This document shows, piece after piece, positions 1-8,459 of a stretch of 42,168 nt of DNA. The translations under genes and the position numbers were made by a program. The notes under the pieces are model-generated. The model saw only the letters and a program-made list of their open reading frames with translations. It was not told the origin of the DNA and did not search any database. Where the stretch lies: NCBI GenBank assembly GCA_947380915.1, contig CANCSY010000004.1:1-42168 (forward strand). Reading direction: 5' to 3'. The DNA is from Beijerinckiaceae bacterium (GTDB lineage Bacteria; Pseudomonadota; Alphaproteobacteria; Rhizobiales; Beijerinckiaceae). Position 1 is the first letter of the stretch. Every line of letters begins with the position of its first letter.

Positions 1-321
1 TGGGGGTATTATCAGTCGATTGATGTGGGTGGGCGGCATCAGGTCAAGCGTATCGTTGTGCGTCCGAACGGGCGCTTGTCTTCCCAGAAACACTTCCACA
101 GGGCGGAGCATTGGGTTGTTGTTCATGGGACTGCCGAGGTCACGGTAGATGGGGTGGTGAAGTCGATTTACGAAAATGAGTCCGTCTTTTTGCCGATGGG
201 TGCTGTGCACCGGCTCGCCAATCCCGGCAAGATTGATTTGGAATTGATCGAAGTTCAGACGGGTTCCTACCTTGGAGAAGATGATATCGTCCGTTTTGAC
301 GATATTTACAATCGAAGCTGA
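1..321 (+). CDS. Mannose-1-phosphate guanylyltransferase / mannose-6-phosphate isomerase, C-terminal part (runs off left edge)
   Basis: The reading frame is open from base 1 and ends at TGA 319-321, so only the last 106 residues are present. They form the C-terminal type II phosphomannose isomerase cupin of ManC/AlgA/XanB-like bifunctional enzymes. The start [18 protein letters not shown] is the family's usual entry into this domain, followed by the [18 protein letters not shown] metal-binding cupin strand and a [12 protein letters not shown] segment. Bifunctional members convert fructose-6-P to mannose-6-P and mannose-1-P to GDP-mannose for polysaccharide synthesis in the cytoplasm. Whether the nucleotidyltransferase domain is present to the left cannot be seen. 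The rhamnose genes nearby fit a surface-polysaccharide locus. Confidence 0.9.
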   Translation, partial: WGYYQSIDVGGRHQVKRIVVRPNGRLSSQKHFHRAEHWVVVHGTAEVTVDGVVKSIYENESVFLPMGAVHRLANPGKIDLELIEVQTGSYLGEDDIVRFDDIYNRS

Positions 322-703
322 TGTTATCGGGGTTATGTATTTCTTTAAGTGCTTTTTTTTATTTCATTATACGTTTTTCTTATGTTTTCTTTTAGAAAGA
401 TACAATTTATAGTTGATTTTATTGCTATCGAGTGGGCGCGTTGAGGGTCGAAACAGATCATTGCGTGTTTCGCCATTGGCGGCACTGTAGTCGCTGTCGG
501 TCACTTTCGATTGATCATCTCACCTGGGTCAGGTGGGTGTTGGGCAGTCTCAAAACCTCTGTAAAGATATAGCCGGGAGTGCTAGGGTTCTCAGATGTCG
601 CGTTCATGGGTTTGGTCGCGGGGCCTGCTGGTTTCCGTGCGGGTGAGCGTCCCGGCCCCGGCATCTTGGGCGCATGGAGGGTAAATTGCGGGTAATCTGT
701 TCC
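322..703. other. Intergenic stretch, AT-rich in its first 110 bases
   Basis: The stretch begins with a strongly AT-rich segment (about 330-430) containing a 9-T run, unlike the GC-rich flanks, and then returns to ordinary composition. I see no convincing gene or clear hairpin terminator. No leuS 3' end is recognisable before the lptE-like gene, although leuS is its usual upstream neighbour. Confidence 0.4.
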
Positions 704-1204
704 ATGCGGACCGTCGTCCGGCTCGCCACCGCCATTAGCCTGTCGCTGGGCTTGGGTGGATGTTTGCGGCCTGTTTACGCCCCCAACGCCGGATTCGAGC
801 TGCGTGGTGAGTTGCAGGCGATAGCGGTCGAGCCCGTTCAGGGCCGCCTTGGGCATTACATGACTGAAGAATTGCGGTTTCTGCTCAACGGAACCGGGGA
901 TCAGCCGGTTCCGAAATACCGGTTGGTGATCACTTTCTCGCAGTCTGGGCAGACCTCGTTGGTCGACACCGTGACCGGACGCGCCACGGCGAATTCGCTG
1001 TCCGTGCGGGCCGACTACAAGTTGGTCCCGGCGGCAGGGGGCGCCCCGGTGACGGAAGGTTATGTCATTTCCTTGGCGGATTATGATCGCGCCAGCAACC
1101 GGTTCGCCAATGTGCGCGCCGCCCGCGATGCGGAGATCCGAAACGGCAAAACCCTGGCGGACCAGATCAGGACGCGGATCGCGTCCGCCCTGTCGCCTCG
1201 GTAG
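704..1204 (+). CDS. lptE: LptE-like LPS-assembly lipoprotein
   Basis: The product is a small outer-membrane lipoprotein that would plug the LptD barrel and help insert LPS into the outer leaflet. Starting at the ATG at 704, a short hydrophobic signal (RTVVRLATAISLSLGLGG) leads to a lipobox cysteine at residue 20, followed by LRPVYAP, which matches the GCGF(R/Q)PLY-type start of mature LptE. About 166 residues is normal for the family. An in-frame ATG at 674 would add ten residues and is less likely because it pushes the signal inward. The gene is normally found between leuS and holA; here it stands alone, convergent with rmlA, and no holA follows. A long antisense frame covers the same bases and is taken as a shadow. 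Confidence 0.72.
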   Translation: MRTVVRLATAISLSLGLGGCLRPVYAPNAGFELRGELQAIAVEPVQGRLGHYMTEELRFLLNGTGDQPVPKYRLVITFSQSGQTSLVDTVTGRATANSLSVRADYKLVPAAGGAPVTEGYVISLADYDRASNRFANVRAARDAEIRNGKTLADQIRTRIASALSPR

Positions 1205-1250
1205 GGGCAGAGCCCGGTTGGCATCAAGGGGACTGACAGTTTTCCTGGGT

Positions 1251-2120
1251 CTATTGGTCTTTGACGAGCCGCAAGAGGTATTGACCATAGGCGGTCTTGG
1301 CGAACACCTCGCCCCGCGCTCGTACATGCGCGGCAGTGATGAAGCCCTGTTCGAAGGCTATCTCCTCAAGGCAGGCGACCTGTACGCCTTGACGCTTCTG
1401 GATCGTGCGCACGAATTCGCCGGCCTCGATAAGGGAGTCATGGGTTCCGGTGTCGAGCCAGGCGTATCCGCGGCCCAGACGTTCGACCTCCAGTTCACCT
1501 AATTCCAGATAGGCGCGGTTGATGTCCGTGATCTCGAGTTCGCCGCGAGCTGATGGCTTCACCGCCGCAGCGATGTCCAGAACGCGATTGTCGTAGAAAT
1601 AGAGGCCGGTGACCGCCCATGGGGAAAGCGGGTTCGCCGGTTTTTCAACGATGCTGGTGGCGCGGCCCGCTGCGTCGAAAGCGACCACCCCGTAACGCTC
1701 CGGATCCTCCACATGGTAGGCGAAGACCGTCGCCCCCTGAGATTTGGCCGCCGCCTTCTTGAGCTTGGAGCCGAGACCGGCGCCGTAAAACACATTGTCG
1801 CCAAGGATGAGGCAGGCGGAGTCTGTGCCCACGAAGTCCCGGCCGATGATGAAGGCCTGGGCCAGTCCTTCGGGACGCGGTTGCACCGCATAGGAAATCT
1901 GGATGCCCCATGTCGACCCTTCGCCAAAAAGGTCCTCGTAATTGGCGAGATATTCTGGTGAGGAGATGATGAGTACTTCCCGGATTCCGGCCAGCATCAG
2001 AACTGACAGCGGATAATAGATCATCGGCTTGTCATAGATCGGCAGGAGTTGCTTGTTCACGGCGAGTGTCGCGGGATGCAGGCGCGAGCCGGATCCGCCA
2101 GCCAGGATTATGCCCTTCAT
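1251..2120 (-). CDS. rmlA: Glucose-1-phosphate thymidylyltransferase
   Basis: First enzyme of dTDP-L-rhamnose synthesis: glucose-1-P plus dTTP gives dTDP-glucose and pyrophosphate in the cytoplasm. The 289-residue protein has family length. It opens with [18 protein letters not shown], the nucleotide-binding signature, followed by [20 protein letters not shown], and carries GDNVFYG near residue 107 and the [20 protein letters not shown] segment. The start codon at 2120 overlaps the rmlD stop by four bases (ATGA), so translation is probably coupled. It is the last gene of the operon and converges on the lptE-like gene with a gap of about 45 bp, in which I see no strong terminator. Confidence 0.97.
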   Translation of the reverse strand: MKGIILAGGSGSRLHPATLAVNKQLLPIYDKPMIYYPLSVLMLAGIREVLIISSPEYLANYEDLFGEGSTWGIQISYAVQPRPEGLAQAFIIGRDFVGTDSACLILGDNVFYGAGLGSKLKKAAAKSQGATVFAYHVEDPERYGVVAFDAAGRATSIVEKPANPLSPWAVTGLYFYDNRVLDIAAAVKPSARGELEITDINRAYLELGELEVERLGRGYAWLDTGTHDSLIEAGEFVRTIQKRQGVQVACLEEIAFEQGFITAAHVRARGEVFAKTAYGQYLLRLVKDQ

Positions 2121-3007
2121 GAGGCCCTCGATGGGATGAGTTCGTCGATAATGTCGGAGATCGCTTCCTGCCAGGGTCGTGGCGTCAGGCGATAAAGCGA
2201 CTTGATGCGAGCCGTTGACAGAAGCGAATAGGCGGGGCGCCGGGCCGGGGTGGGATAATCCGCCGTGGTGATGGGCTCTATGCGGGCGCAGGGCCCCCCG
2301 CGCGCAGCAGACAGGCGGAAGATCTCGGTGGCGAAATCAGCCCAGGTCGTTTGACCTGCATTGGAGAAATGGAAGGTTCCGGTCGGGGCCTCCGGGTCGG
2401 ACGCCAGAGCGCGTGCGATATGCGCCAGCGCTGCGGCCAGATCGGCTGCTGCGGTCGGCGCGCCCTGTTGATCGGCGACCACGCGAAGGACCTCCCGCCC
2501 GGCGCCCAGGCGCAGCATGGTCTTGAGGAAGTTCGCACCACGAGAGCTCACCACCCAGGACGTGCGCACAATGACGCTGCGTCCTCCACCCGTGCGAACA
2601 CCTTGCTCGCCCGCTTCCTTGCTGGCGCCATAGACGCCGAGAGGCGCCACAGGGGCACTCTCGACATAGGGCTGCCGACTGGCGCCCGAGAAGACGTAAT
2701 CGGTCGAAACATGGATCAGGGGAATGCCCGCATGCGCAGCCTCCCGCGCCAGGCAGGCTGGAGCCAGAGCATTGACGCGCCAAGCGGCTTCGACCTCCGT
2801 CTCGGCCGTGTCGACCGCAGTATAGGCGGCTGCGTTGATGATGGCTGCCCATGGACGAGCGGCGAGGACACTGGCGAAGGAGGCAGGTTGCAGCAGGTCG
2901 AGCGCGCTCCGGTCCAGCCCCACGAAGCGGAAGCCGTCGGTCGGCGCCGTCGCAAGGAGAGCCCCGCCGACCTGACCAGAACCGCCAGTCACCAGCACAT
3001 CTCTCAT
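2117..3007 (-). CDS. rmlD: dTDP-4-dehydrorhamnose reductase
   Basis: Final step of the pathway: NAD(P)H-dependent reduction of dTDP-6-deoxy-L-lyxo-4-hexulose to dTDP-L-rhamnose. This is an extended SDR fold with [10 protein letters not shown] at residues 6-15, a [10 protein letters not shown] segment typical of RmlD, and a YGASK catalytic motif. I chose the ATG at 3007 (296 residues) because it directly precedes the Rossmann strand and gives a 4-bp ATGA overlap with rmlB. The longer open frame upstream lies inside rmlB. The gene order rmlC-rmlB-rmlD-rmlA is one of the common arrangements. Confidence 0.96.
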   Translation of the reverse strand: MRDVLVTGGSGQVGGALLATAPTDGFRFVGLDRSALDLLQPASFASVLAARPWAAIINAAAYTAVDTAETEVEAAWRVNALAPACLAREAAHAGIPLIHVSTDYVFSGASRQPYVESAPVAPLGVYGASKEAGEQGVRTGGGRSVIVRTSWVVSSRGANFLKTMLRLGAGREVLRVVADQQGAPTAAADLAAALAHIARALASDPEAPTGTFHFSNAGQTTWADFATEIFRLSAARGGPCARIEPITTADYPTPARRPAYSLLSTARIKSLYRLTPRPWQEAISDIIDELIPSRAS

Positions 3008-4062
3008 GGCTGCTTCAATCCCAGCCGTTCGCCAGTATAGGTGCGCGCCAGGATGGTCCGCCACCAAGGCTCATTGTCGAGGAACCAGGCGACCGTTTTC
3101 AGAAGGCCGCTTTCGAATGTTTCGGTTTGCGCCCACCCCAGGTCTTCCTCGATGCGGCGGCAGTCGATTGCATAACGGAAATCATGCCCCGGTCGGTCGG
3201 TCACAAAGGAGATCAACTCAGCATAGGCCTTACCGTCGGCGCGCGGGCGCAGTTTGTCCAGAGCTTCGCAAACGCCTTGCACCACATCGATATTCTTGCG
3301 CTCGGCGCGTCCCCCCACATTGTAGGTGGAGCCTGGAACCGCCTGTTCGAAGACCATGCGGATGGCGCGGGCGTGGTCTTCGACATAGAGCCAGTCCCGC
3401 ACATTCTCGCCATGCCCGTAGACGGGCAGGGGCTCCCCCGCCAGCGCTTTCACGATCATCAGCGGGATGAGTTTTTCGGGAAAGTGGTAAGGGCCATAGT
3501 TGTTGGAGCAATTGGTCATGGTGACCGGCAGGCCATAGGTGTGCCACCAGGCCCGCACCAGATGATCGGATGCCGCCTTGGAGGCCGAATAGGGTGAACG
3601 GGGGTCATAGGCCGTTTCCTCGGTGAAATGACCCTCGTCACCCAGTGCGCCAAAAACCTCGTCTGTCGAGACATGATGAAAACGAAACCGGGATTTGCGC
3701 GGCTCGGGCAGGTTTTCCCAATGGGCGCGGGCGGCTTGCAGCAGCACATAGGTGCCCACGACGTTGGTTTCGATGAAGGCGCCTGGTCCATCAATGGAGC
3801 GATCAACATGGGACTCGGCCGCCAGGTGCACGATCACATCGGGATCGACATGCTCCAGAACGATCTTGACCGCCGCAGCATCGCAGATGTCCGCTTGTGT
3901 GAAGCCATAACGGAGGTTTCGCGAGACGCTCTCAAGCGAAGCAAGTGTGCTCGCGTAGGTGAGCTTGTCCAGAACATGAACGTCGTGATCGCTCTCGTTC
4001 AGCAAATGCCGAACGAGGGCGGATCCGATGAAACCGGCCCCGCCGGTGATGACAACCCTCAT
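3004..4062 (-). CDS. rmlB: dTDP-glucose 4,6-dehydratase
   Basis: Second enzyme of dTDP-rhamnose synthesis: NAD+-dependent conversion of dTDP-glucose to dTDP-4-keto-6-deoxyglucose. The 352-residue protein has [12 protein letters not shown] at residues 5-16 for NAD binding. The catalytic set is seen as TDE at 133-135 (VSTDEVFG) and Y158/K162 ([13 protein letters not shown]). The substrate-binding ESHVDRSI segment and the C-terminal [12 protein letters not shown] block are also present. It lies 18 bp downstream of rmlC and overlaps rmlD by four bases, giving a single transcriptional unit. Confidence 0.97.
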   Translation of the reverse strand: MRVVITGGAGFIGSALVRHLLNESDHDVHVLDKLTYASTLASLESVSRNLRYGFTQADICDAAAVKIVLEHVDPDVIVHLAAESHVDRSIDGPGAFIETNVVGTYVLLQAARAHWENLPEPRKSRFRFHHVSTDEVFGALGDEGHFTEETAYDPRSPYSASKAASDHLVRAWWHTYGLPVTMTNCSNNYGPYHFPEKLIPLMIVKALAGEPLPVYGHGENVRDWLYVEDHARAIRMVFEQAVPGSTYNVGGRAERKNIDVVQGVCEALDKLRPRADGKAYAELISFVTDRPGHDFRYAIDCRRIEEDLGWAQTETFESGLLKTVAWFLDNEPWWRTILARTYTGERLGLKQP

Positions 4063-4080
4063 TTTTGCAATTCCCGCGTA

Positions 4081-4647
4081 TCAAGCCTCGATGAGGGATA
4101 AGGGAGTTCCATCGTAAGGGAAAGGGCTATCGAATTCGTCAAGAAATGGAAGCTTCTCGTCTTTTTCGGATAGATGGGGAGGGGCGCCGGGCAGGACCGG
4201 CCATTGGACACCGATTGCAGGGTCGTTCCAACGCAACCCTGCATCGCAAGCGGGAGCATAGAAGTCTGTCACCTTGTAGAAGACCTCAGTATCCTGCTCG
4301 AGCGTGATGAACCCATGGGCGAAACCCTCAGGCATGAACAATTGCTTGCCATTTTCCGCCGAAAGTTCGGCGCCGACCCAATGGCCATAGGTTGGCGAGC
4401 CCTTCCTGACATCCACCGCCACATCAAAGATGGCGCCGCGCAGACACCGCACAAGCTTGCCTTGCGCATGAGGAGGGGTCTGAAAGTGCAACCCTCGAAT
4501 GGTTCCCTTCGCCCTTGAAAAAGACTGATTGTCCTGGACGAACACCCTATCTACACCCCGATCGGCGAAGGTTCTGGCGTTATAGACCTCGGAAAACCAG
4601 CCCCGGGCGTCCGAGAACTTTTTTCCTGAAATCAACATTACAGCCAT
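4081..4647 (-). CDS. rmlC: dTDP-4-dehydrorhamnose 3,5-epimerase
   Basis: Third step: double epimerisation at C3 and C5 of dTDP-4-keto-6-deoxyglucose. The cupin-fold protein shows FSDARGWFSEVYN near the start, the catalytic histidine block GTIRGLHFQTPPHAQ, the FDVAVDVRKGSPTYG strand, and MPEGFAHGFITLEQDTEVFYK with the tyrosine expected in the active site. The frame is open to 4737, but homology starts at about the ATG at 4647 (188 residues), which is family length. No strong ribosome-binding site precedes it; the ATG three codons in at 4638 is an alternative. First gene of the rml operon. Confidence 0.95.
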   Translation of the reverse strand: MAVMLISGKKFSDARGWFSEVYNARTFADRGVDRVFVQDNQSFSRAKGTIRGLHFQTPPHAQGKLVRCLRGAIFDVAVDVRKGSPTYGHWVGAELSAENGKQLFMPEGFAHGFITLEQDTEVFYKVTDFYAPACDAGLRWNDPAIGVQWPVLPGAPPHLSEKDEKLPFLDEFDSPFPYDGTPLSLIEA

Positions 4648-4676
4648 GTGCAATATCCATATGGACCCTGGGGGCG

Positions 4677-4688
4677 CGGCAATTGCCG
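4677..4688. promoter_or_regulatory. Perfect 12-bp palindrome CGGCAATTGCCG upstream of rmlC
   Basis: A perfect dyad 30 bp upstream of the rmlC start, where an operator or the 5' leader of the operon would lie. No cognate regulator is identified; it could be chance. Confidence 0.25.
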
Positions 4689-4923
4689 GGCATTGACGAA
4701 GAGAATCGTCGTGAACTGCATCTGTCAAGCGAGCCAAGGCTGCCGGCAGGTTGCGTGGCGCTCTGACGACAGGCTAACACACGCGATTGATGTAGGAAGT
4801 CATGTTTTTTGTAACATTTTAGCAAGCAGGTCGCGGTTTCCGAAACGATTTCAAGGCCGCGCAAATTAAACACCCTTCTTCTTTTCCGCGAACCCATGCC
4901 TCCGGATCGGTTTGGGGGGAGCT

Positions 4924-4937
4924 ACCCATATTTGGGT
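4924..4937. promoter_or_regulatory. Inverted repeat ACCCA-TATT-TGGGT
   Basis: Perfect 5-bp arms around a 4-bp AT spacer, in the middle of the divergent intergenic region. The shape suits a dimeric regulator that could act on the rml operon, the secretion genes or both. Function is inferred only from position. Confidence 0.25.
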
Positions 4938-5145
4938 GAGATCTGATTAATACCATACCGCATTATGGCTTGGATGATGGTAAAAAGGACACCATTAGAT
5001 TTCTGAAAGAGATATTCCTCAGTATCGAAAATTCTCAAATAATCTTTTAATTTCAATAATTTATGTTTTCACTTCGTGAGGGTTGGGTGGTGGGTTGCAC
5101 TTGCTTTGCGCCAGGGTCGCAAGGCGGTTCTGGTGCATAAATAGA

Positions 5146-5174
5146 TTGATTTTAAACGGTGTTTGCGATATAAG
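5146..5174 (+). promoter_or_regulatory. Sigma70-like promoter for the type I secretion genes
   Basis: TTGATT and TATAAG are separated by exactly 17 bp. The distance to the chosen start of the exporter gene is about 130 bases. Confidence 0.4.
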
Positions 5175-5303
5175 TTTCCGAAGATTGGATGGGTGCTGAT
5201 TTTGGGATTGGTATTCGATGTATGAGGTTTCTGAACGTCAGTGCGCTTGGAGCGGGCTGTTCAAAAGCGCGATTTGTTCGCGGGCCGCTATGAGGGTTTC
5301 GCA

Positions 5304-7055
5304 ATGTCTGTAACTGCCGGTTCAGTGGGGCAGCGCCCCCAAACCCCTCGGACTTTCCTTGGGGCGGTCAGCGCTTGCCGTGGGGCCTTTCTGGGAATGG
5401 CGCTCTTCAGCGCCCTGATCAATATCCTTTACCTGACCGGCTCATTCTACATGCTCCAGGTCTATGATCGGGTCATTCCGAGCCGCAGCGTTCCCACGTT
5501 GCTCGCCCTGTCTTTCCTCGCTGCTGTGCTCTTCGCAGGGCAGGCGGCGCTGGACTATTTTCGCGGCCGGATCATGCTCTACATGGCGCGGTCGCTTGAT
5601 GAACGGTTGAGCCCTCGGATTTTCCAGCTTGTCATGCAGTTGCCGATGACCGGCAGGGGTGCGTCCCTTGGTCAGCAACCCGTTCGCGATCTTGATCAAG
5701 TGCGCAGCTTTTTGGCTGGGGGTGGGCCACTCGGTTTTTTCGATCTTCCCTGGATGCCATTTTATCTCGCTATCTGCTTCCTTTTCCATCCCTGGATTGG
5801 CATAGCGGCTATCGGCGGCGCCATCATGCTCGTGACTTTGACGGTTTGCGCCGAAGTCTTCACCAAGAAGCCAATTGCGGAAGCCACCCAATTCGGCGCT
5901 GCCCGTATCGGCCTGATGGAGACGGGACGGCGTAACGCGGAGGTGGTTGCTGCTCTCGGCATGGGTGGCCGAATGGCCGCCGATTGGGAGCAGGCGAACC
6001 AGAAGCATCTTGATGCTCAGGAGCGCGCCAGTGGGGTCTCTGGAGGTCTGTCGGCCTATTCCAAGGCGGCGCGGGCGGCTCTCCAGTCCGGCATTCTGGG
6101 GCTTGGCGCCTTTCTCGTGATCCATGGGGAAGCAAGTTCCGGCGTTATCATCGCGGCCTCCATCATGACATCCCGCGCGCTGGCGCCTGTGGAGCAGGTG
6201 ATCGCACAATGGAAGTCCTTTGGCGCCGCCCGCCAGAGCTGGAAGCGCCTTGTCGATCTATTCGCCGCGTTTCCTGAGCAGGCTGATCCATTGCCGCTGG
6301 CGAAGCCCAGGGAGATCTTGTCGGTTGAGGGTCTCGTGCTTACCCCGCCTGGCGTCGCGCGTGTCGTGGTGGCCAATATGTCTTTTGAACTCAAGGCGGG
6401 TAGCGCCTTGGGAGTGATCGGGCCGAGCGCTTCAGGCAAGTCTTCGCTCGCCCGCGCCCTCATTGGCGTTTGGCGTCCGCAGCGAGGTTCGGTGAGACTC
6501 GATGGCGCAGCGCTTGGCCAATGGTCGCAGGAGGGTCTTGGGCGACATATCGGGTATCTGCCGCAAGACGTGGAGCTGTTTCCCGGCACGATCGCACGCA
6601 ACATTGCGCGCTTCGAGGTCAATCCTGATCCGGATGCCGTGATCCGTGCCGCCCAGCAGGCGGGCGTACATGACATGATCGTGCATCTTCCCGATGGCTA
6701 TGACACACGTCTGGGCGACGGTGGCGTTGCTCTGTCCGGTGGTCAGCGTCAGCGCATCGCTCTGGCCCGTGCACTCTATGGGGATCCTTTCCTCGTGGTG
6801 CTCGATGAACCGAACTCAAGTCTTGATGTCGATGGCGAACAGGCCCTCACCAAGGCGATTTTGAATGTGCGTGAGCGGGGCGGGATTGCCGTCGTCATGG
6901 CCCATAGGCCCAGCGCCCTTGCGACGGTCGATCTCGTTTTGGCGATGGCGAATGGCGAGGCGAAGGCGTTTGGTCCGCGTGACGAGGTGCTGCGAAAAGT
7001 GCTTCGCCCTGTTGCTCAACCGCTCGCGCCAGTAGCCTTGGGGACAGGAACATGA
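5304..7055 (+). CDS. Type I secretion system permease/ATPase (PrtD/PrsD family)
   Basis: Inner-membrane ABC exporter that powers one-step secretion of RTX-like or glycanase-like proteins. After a short N-terminal tail, a six-helix membrane domain begins near residue 30 (VSACRGAFLGMALFSALINI) and includes the YMLQVYDRVIPSRS motif typical of PrtD/HlyB proteins. The nucleotide-binding domain has Walker A GPSASGKSS at about 373-381, Q-loop YLPQDVELF, signature LSGGQRQR at about 477-484 and Walker B VLDEP with D501/E502. The ATG at 5304 is preceded by a GAGGG ribosome-binding site and gives 583 residues, the usual length; an upstream GTG at 5241 is less likely. There is no C39 peptidase domain. 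The 3' end overlaps the adaptor gene by four bases. Confidence 0.95.
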   Translation: MSVTAGSVGQRPQTPRTFLGAVSACRGAFLGMALFSALINILYLTGSFYMLQVYDRVIPSRSVPTLLALSFLAAVLFAGQAALDYFRGRIMLYMARSLDERLSPRIFQLVMQLPMTGRGASLGQQPVRDLDQVRSFLAGGGPLGFFDLPWMPFYLAICFLFHPWIGIAAIGGAIMLVTLTVCAEVFTKKPIAEATQFGAARIGLMETGRRNAEVVAALGMGGRMAADWEQANQKHLDAQERASGVSGGLSAYSKAARAALQSGILGLGAFLVIHGEASSGVIIAASIMTSRALAPVEQVIAQWKSFGAARQSWKRLVDLFAAFPEQADPLPLAKPREILSVEGLVLTPPGVARVVVANMSFELKAGSALGVIGPSASGKSSLARALIGVWRPQRGSVRLDGAALGQWSQEGLGRHIGYLPQDVELFPGTIARNIARFEVNPDPDAVIRAAQQAGVHDMIVHLPDGYDTRLGDGGVALSGGQRQRIALARALYGDPFLVVLDEPNSSLDVDGEQALTKAILNVRERGGIAVVMAHRPSALATVDLVLAMANGEAKAFGPRDEVLRKVLRPVAQPLAPVALGTGT

Positions 7056-8362
7056 AGCCTTCTTTAGCGAACACAAGCGCCGGGATGCGCCGATCGCTTC
7101 TTGGCGGCGTCGTTGTCACAGGCTTTCTCACCCTGGGTCTCGGGGGCTGGGCCAGCACGACAGAGATCGCTGGCGCTATAGTGGCGCCGGGTTCGCTGGT
7201 GGTTGAGTCCAATGTGAAAAAAGTCCAGCACCCCACCGGCGGCGTTGTCGGCGAGGTGCGTGTGAAGGATGGCGACCGGGTTAAGGCGGGCGATATTCTG
7301 GTGCGCCTTGATGACACCCAGACACGCGCGGGCCTCGCCATTGTCACAAAGGCGCTCGACGAGCTTGCCGCCCAGCAGGCGCGCAACGAGGCCGAACGCG
7401 ATGGCGCCGACGTTGTCAATTTCCCTGCTGAGCTTTTGGCCCGCCTCTCGGATCCCGAAGTAGCCCGTGTGGTGGAGGGAGAGCGCCGCTTCTTCGAGAA
7501 TCGTCGTTCGGCTCGGCAAGGGCAGGGGGCCCAGCTCAGGGAGCGTATCTCCCAGTTGCAGGAGCAGATTCTAGGCCTTGAAGATCAGGTTTCAGCCAAG
7601 AGGCGAGAGATCAAACTGATTGGCGAGGAACTTATTGGCGTGCGGGAACTCTGGAAGAAAAACCTCGTCCAGATTACCCGTGTCACCTCTCTGGAGCGCG
7701 ATGCGGCGCGGCTGGAGGGAGAGCGCGGAGCGCTCGTTTCGAACATTGCCCAGACGCGCGGCAAGATCACGGAGACGGAACTCCAGATCTTGCAGATTGA
7801 TCAGGACCTGCGCTCCGAGGTCAGCAAGAGCCTGTCCGATATTCGCGCGCGTAATTCCGAATATGTGGAGAAGAAGATCGCTGCGGAAGATCAATTGCGC
7901 CGCATCGACATACGCGCACCCCAGGACGGGATTGTGCACCAGCTGACCGCTCATACGGTAGGCGGAATCATCTTGCCCCAAGGTGAGCCGATCATGCTGA
8001 TCGTGCCAGAGGCGGACGCTCTCACCGCTGAAGTGAAGATAGCGCCGCAGGACATTGATCAGGTTCGGGTCGGGCAGCCTGCCGTGATGCGGTTTTCTGC
8101 CTTCAGCCAGCGCACCACGCCTGAGGTGACTGGTGAAGTGAGCCGCATTTCCGCAGACGTCAGTGTAGATCAGAAATCCGGCGCTTCCTATTACACCCTG
8201 CGCTTGAGCGTCTCCGACAGTGAGATGGAGCGTCTGCACGGTTTGAAGCTGCTGCCTGGCATGCCCGTGGAAAGCTTCATCCAGACGGGCGAACGCACGG
8301 CGTTGTCATATCTGACCAAGCCCTTGATGGATCAAGTCAATAAGGCATGGCGCGAGAAGTGA
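7052..8362 (+). CDS. HlyD-family type I secretion periplasmic adaptor (PrtE/PrsE-like)
   Basis: Membrane-fusion protein linking the ABC exporter to an outer-membrane TolC channel. It has a short cytoplasmic N terminus, one membrane helix (about residues 13-35, LLGGVVVTGFLTLGLGGWA) and a biotinyl-lipoyl-like half (HPTGGVVGEVRVKDGDRVKAG). A long charged coiled coil covers roughly residues 100-280, followed by the second lipoyl half (IRAPQDGIVHQLTAHTVGG) and a beta-barrel C terminus. A length of 436 residues is typical. ATG at 7052 overlaps the exporter stop, so the two are co-translated. No TolC homologue or secretion substrate with RTX repeats is in the window, so the substrate must be encoded elsewhere. 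Confidence 0.94.
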   Translation: MKPSLANTSAGMRRSLLGGVVVTGFLTLGLGGWASTTEIAGAIVAPGSLVVESNVKKVQHPTGGVVGEVRVKDGDRVKAGDILVRLDDTQTRAGLAIVTKALDELAAQQARNEAERDGADVVNFPAELLARLSDPEVARVVEGERRFFENRRSARQGQGAQLRERISQLQEQILGLEDQVSAKRREIKLIGEELIGVRELWKKNLVQITRVTSLERDAARLEGERGALVSNIAQTRGKITETELQILQIDQDLRSEVSKSLSDIRARNSEYVEKKIAAEDQLRRIDIRAPQDGIVHQLTAHTVGGIILPQGEPIMLIVPEADALTAEVKIAPQDIDQVRVGQPAVMRFSAFSQRTTPEVTGEVSRISADVSVDQKSGASYYTLRLSVSDSEMERLHGLKLLPGMPVESFIQTGERTALSYLTKPLMDQVNKAWREK

Positions 8363-8411
8363 GGCGAGGCTGGGGCGCTTGCGAGTGAAATTGCTCCGGA
8401 CGCCACGGATT

Positions 8412-8436
8412 GGGCGCGCATTCATTCTGCGCGCCC
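8412..8436. terminator. Terminator-like hairpin between convergent genes
   Basis: GGGCGCGCA and TGCGCGCCC form a perfect 9-bp GC-rich stem around a 7-base loop, located between the 3' ends of the secretion adaptor and the TAXI gene. There is no long T tract, so termination efficiency is uncertain; the placement suits a bidirectional terminator. Confidence 0.5.
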
Positions 8437-8459
8437 TTCGGCGTCTTGGCGTGAGGCTA

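Larger units (their letters stand above)
4648..5303. other. Divergent intergenic region between rml operon and type I secretion genes
   Basis: About 650 bp, AT-rich between roughly 4940 and 5090, must hold the promoters of both units. It contains a 12-bp palindrome close to rmlC, an ACCCA/TGGGT inverted repeat and a sigma70-like promoter facing the secretion genes, each listed separately. No gene is recognised. Confidence 0.5.

Noticed and set aside
515..1327. Long minus-strand open frame of 270 codons opposite the lptE-like gene
   Set aside because: Arg/Pro/Gly-rich antisense composition, no domain, and the plus strand encodes a lipoprotein with a proper lipobox.
2351..3040. Plus-strand open frames across the rml operon
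   Set aside because: They are antisense to rmlD/rmlB, whose motifs and overlaps are unambiguous.
5442..6209. Minus-strand 255-codon frame inside the exporter gene
   Set aside because: Antisense shadow of a clear ABC exporter; no recognisable motif.
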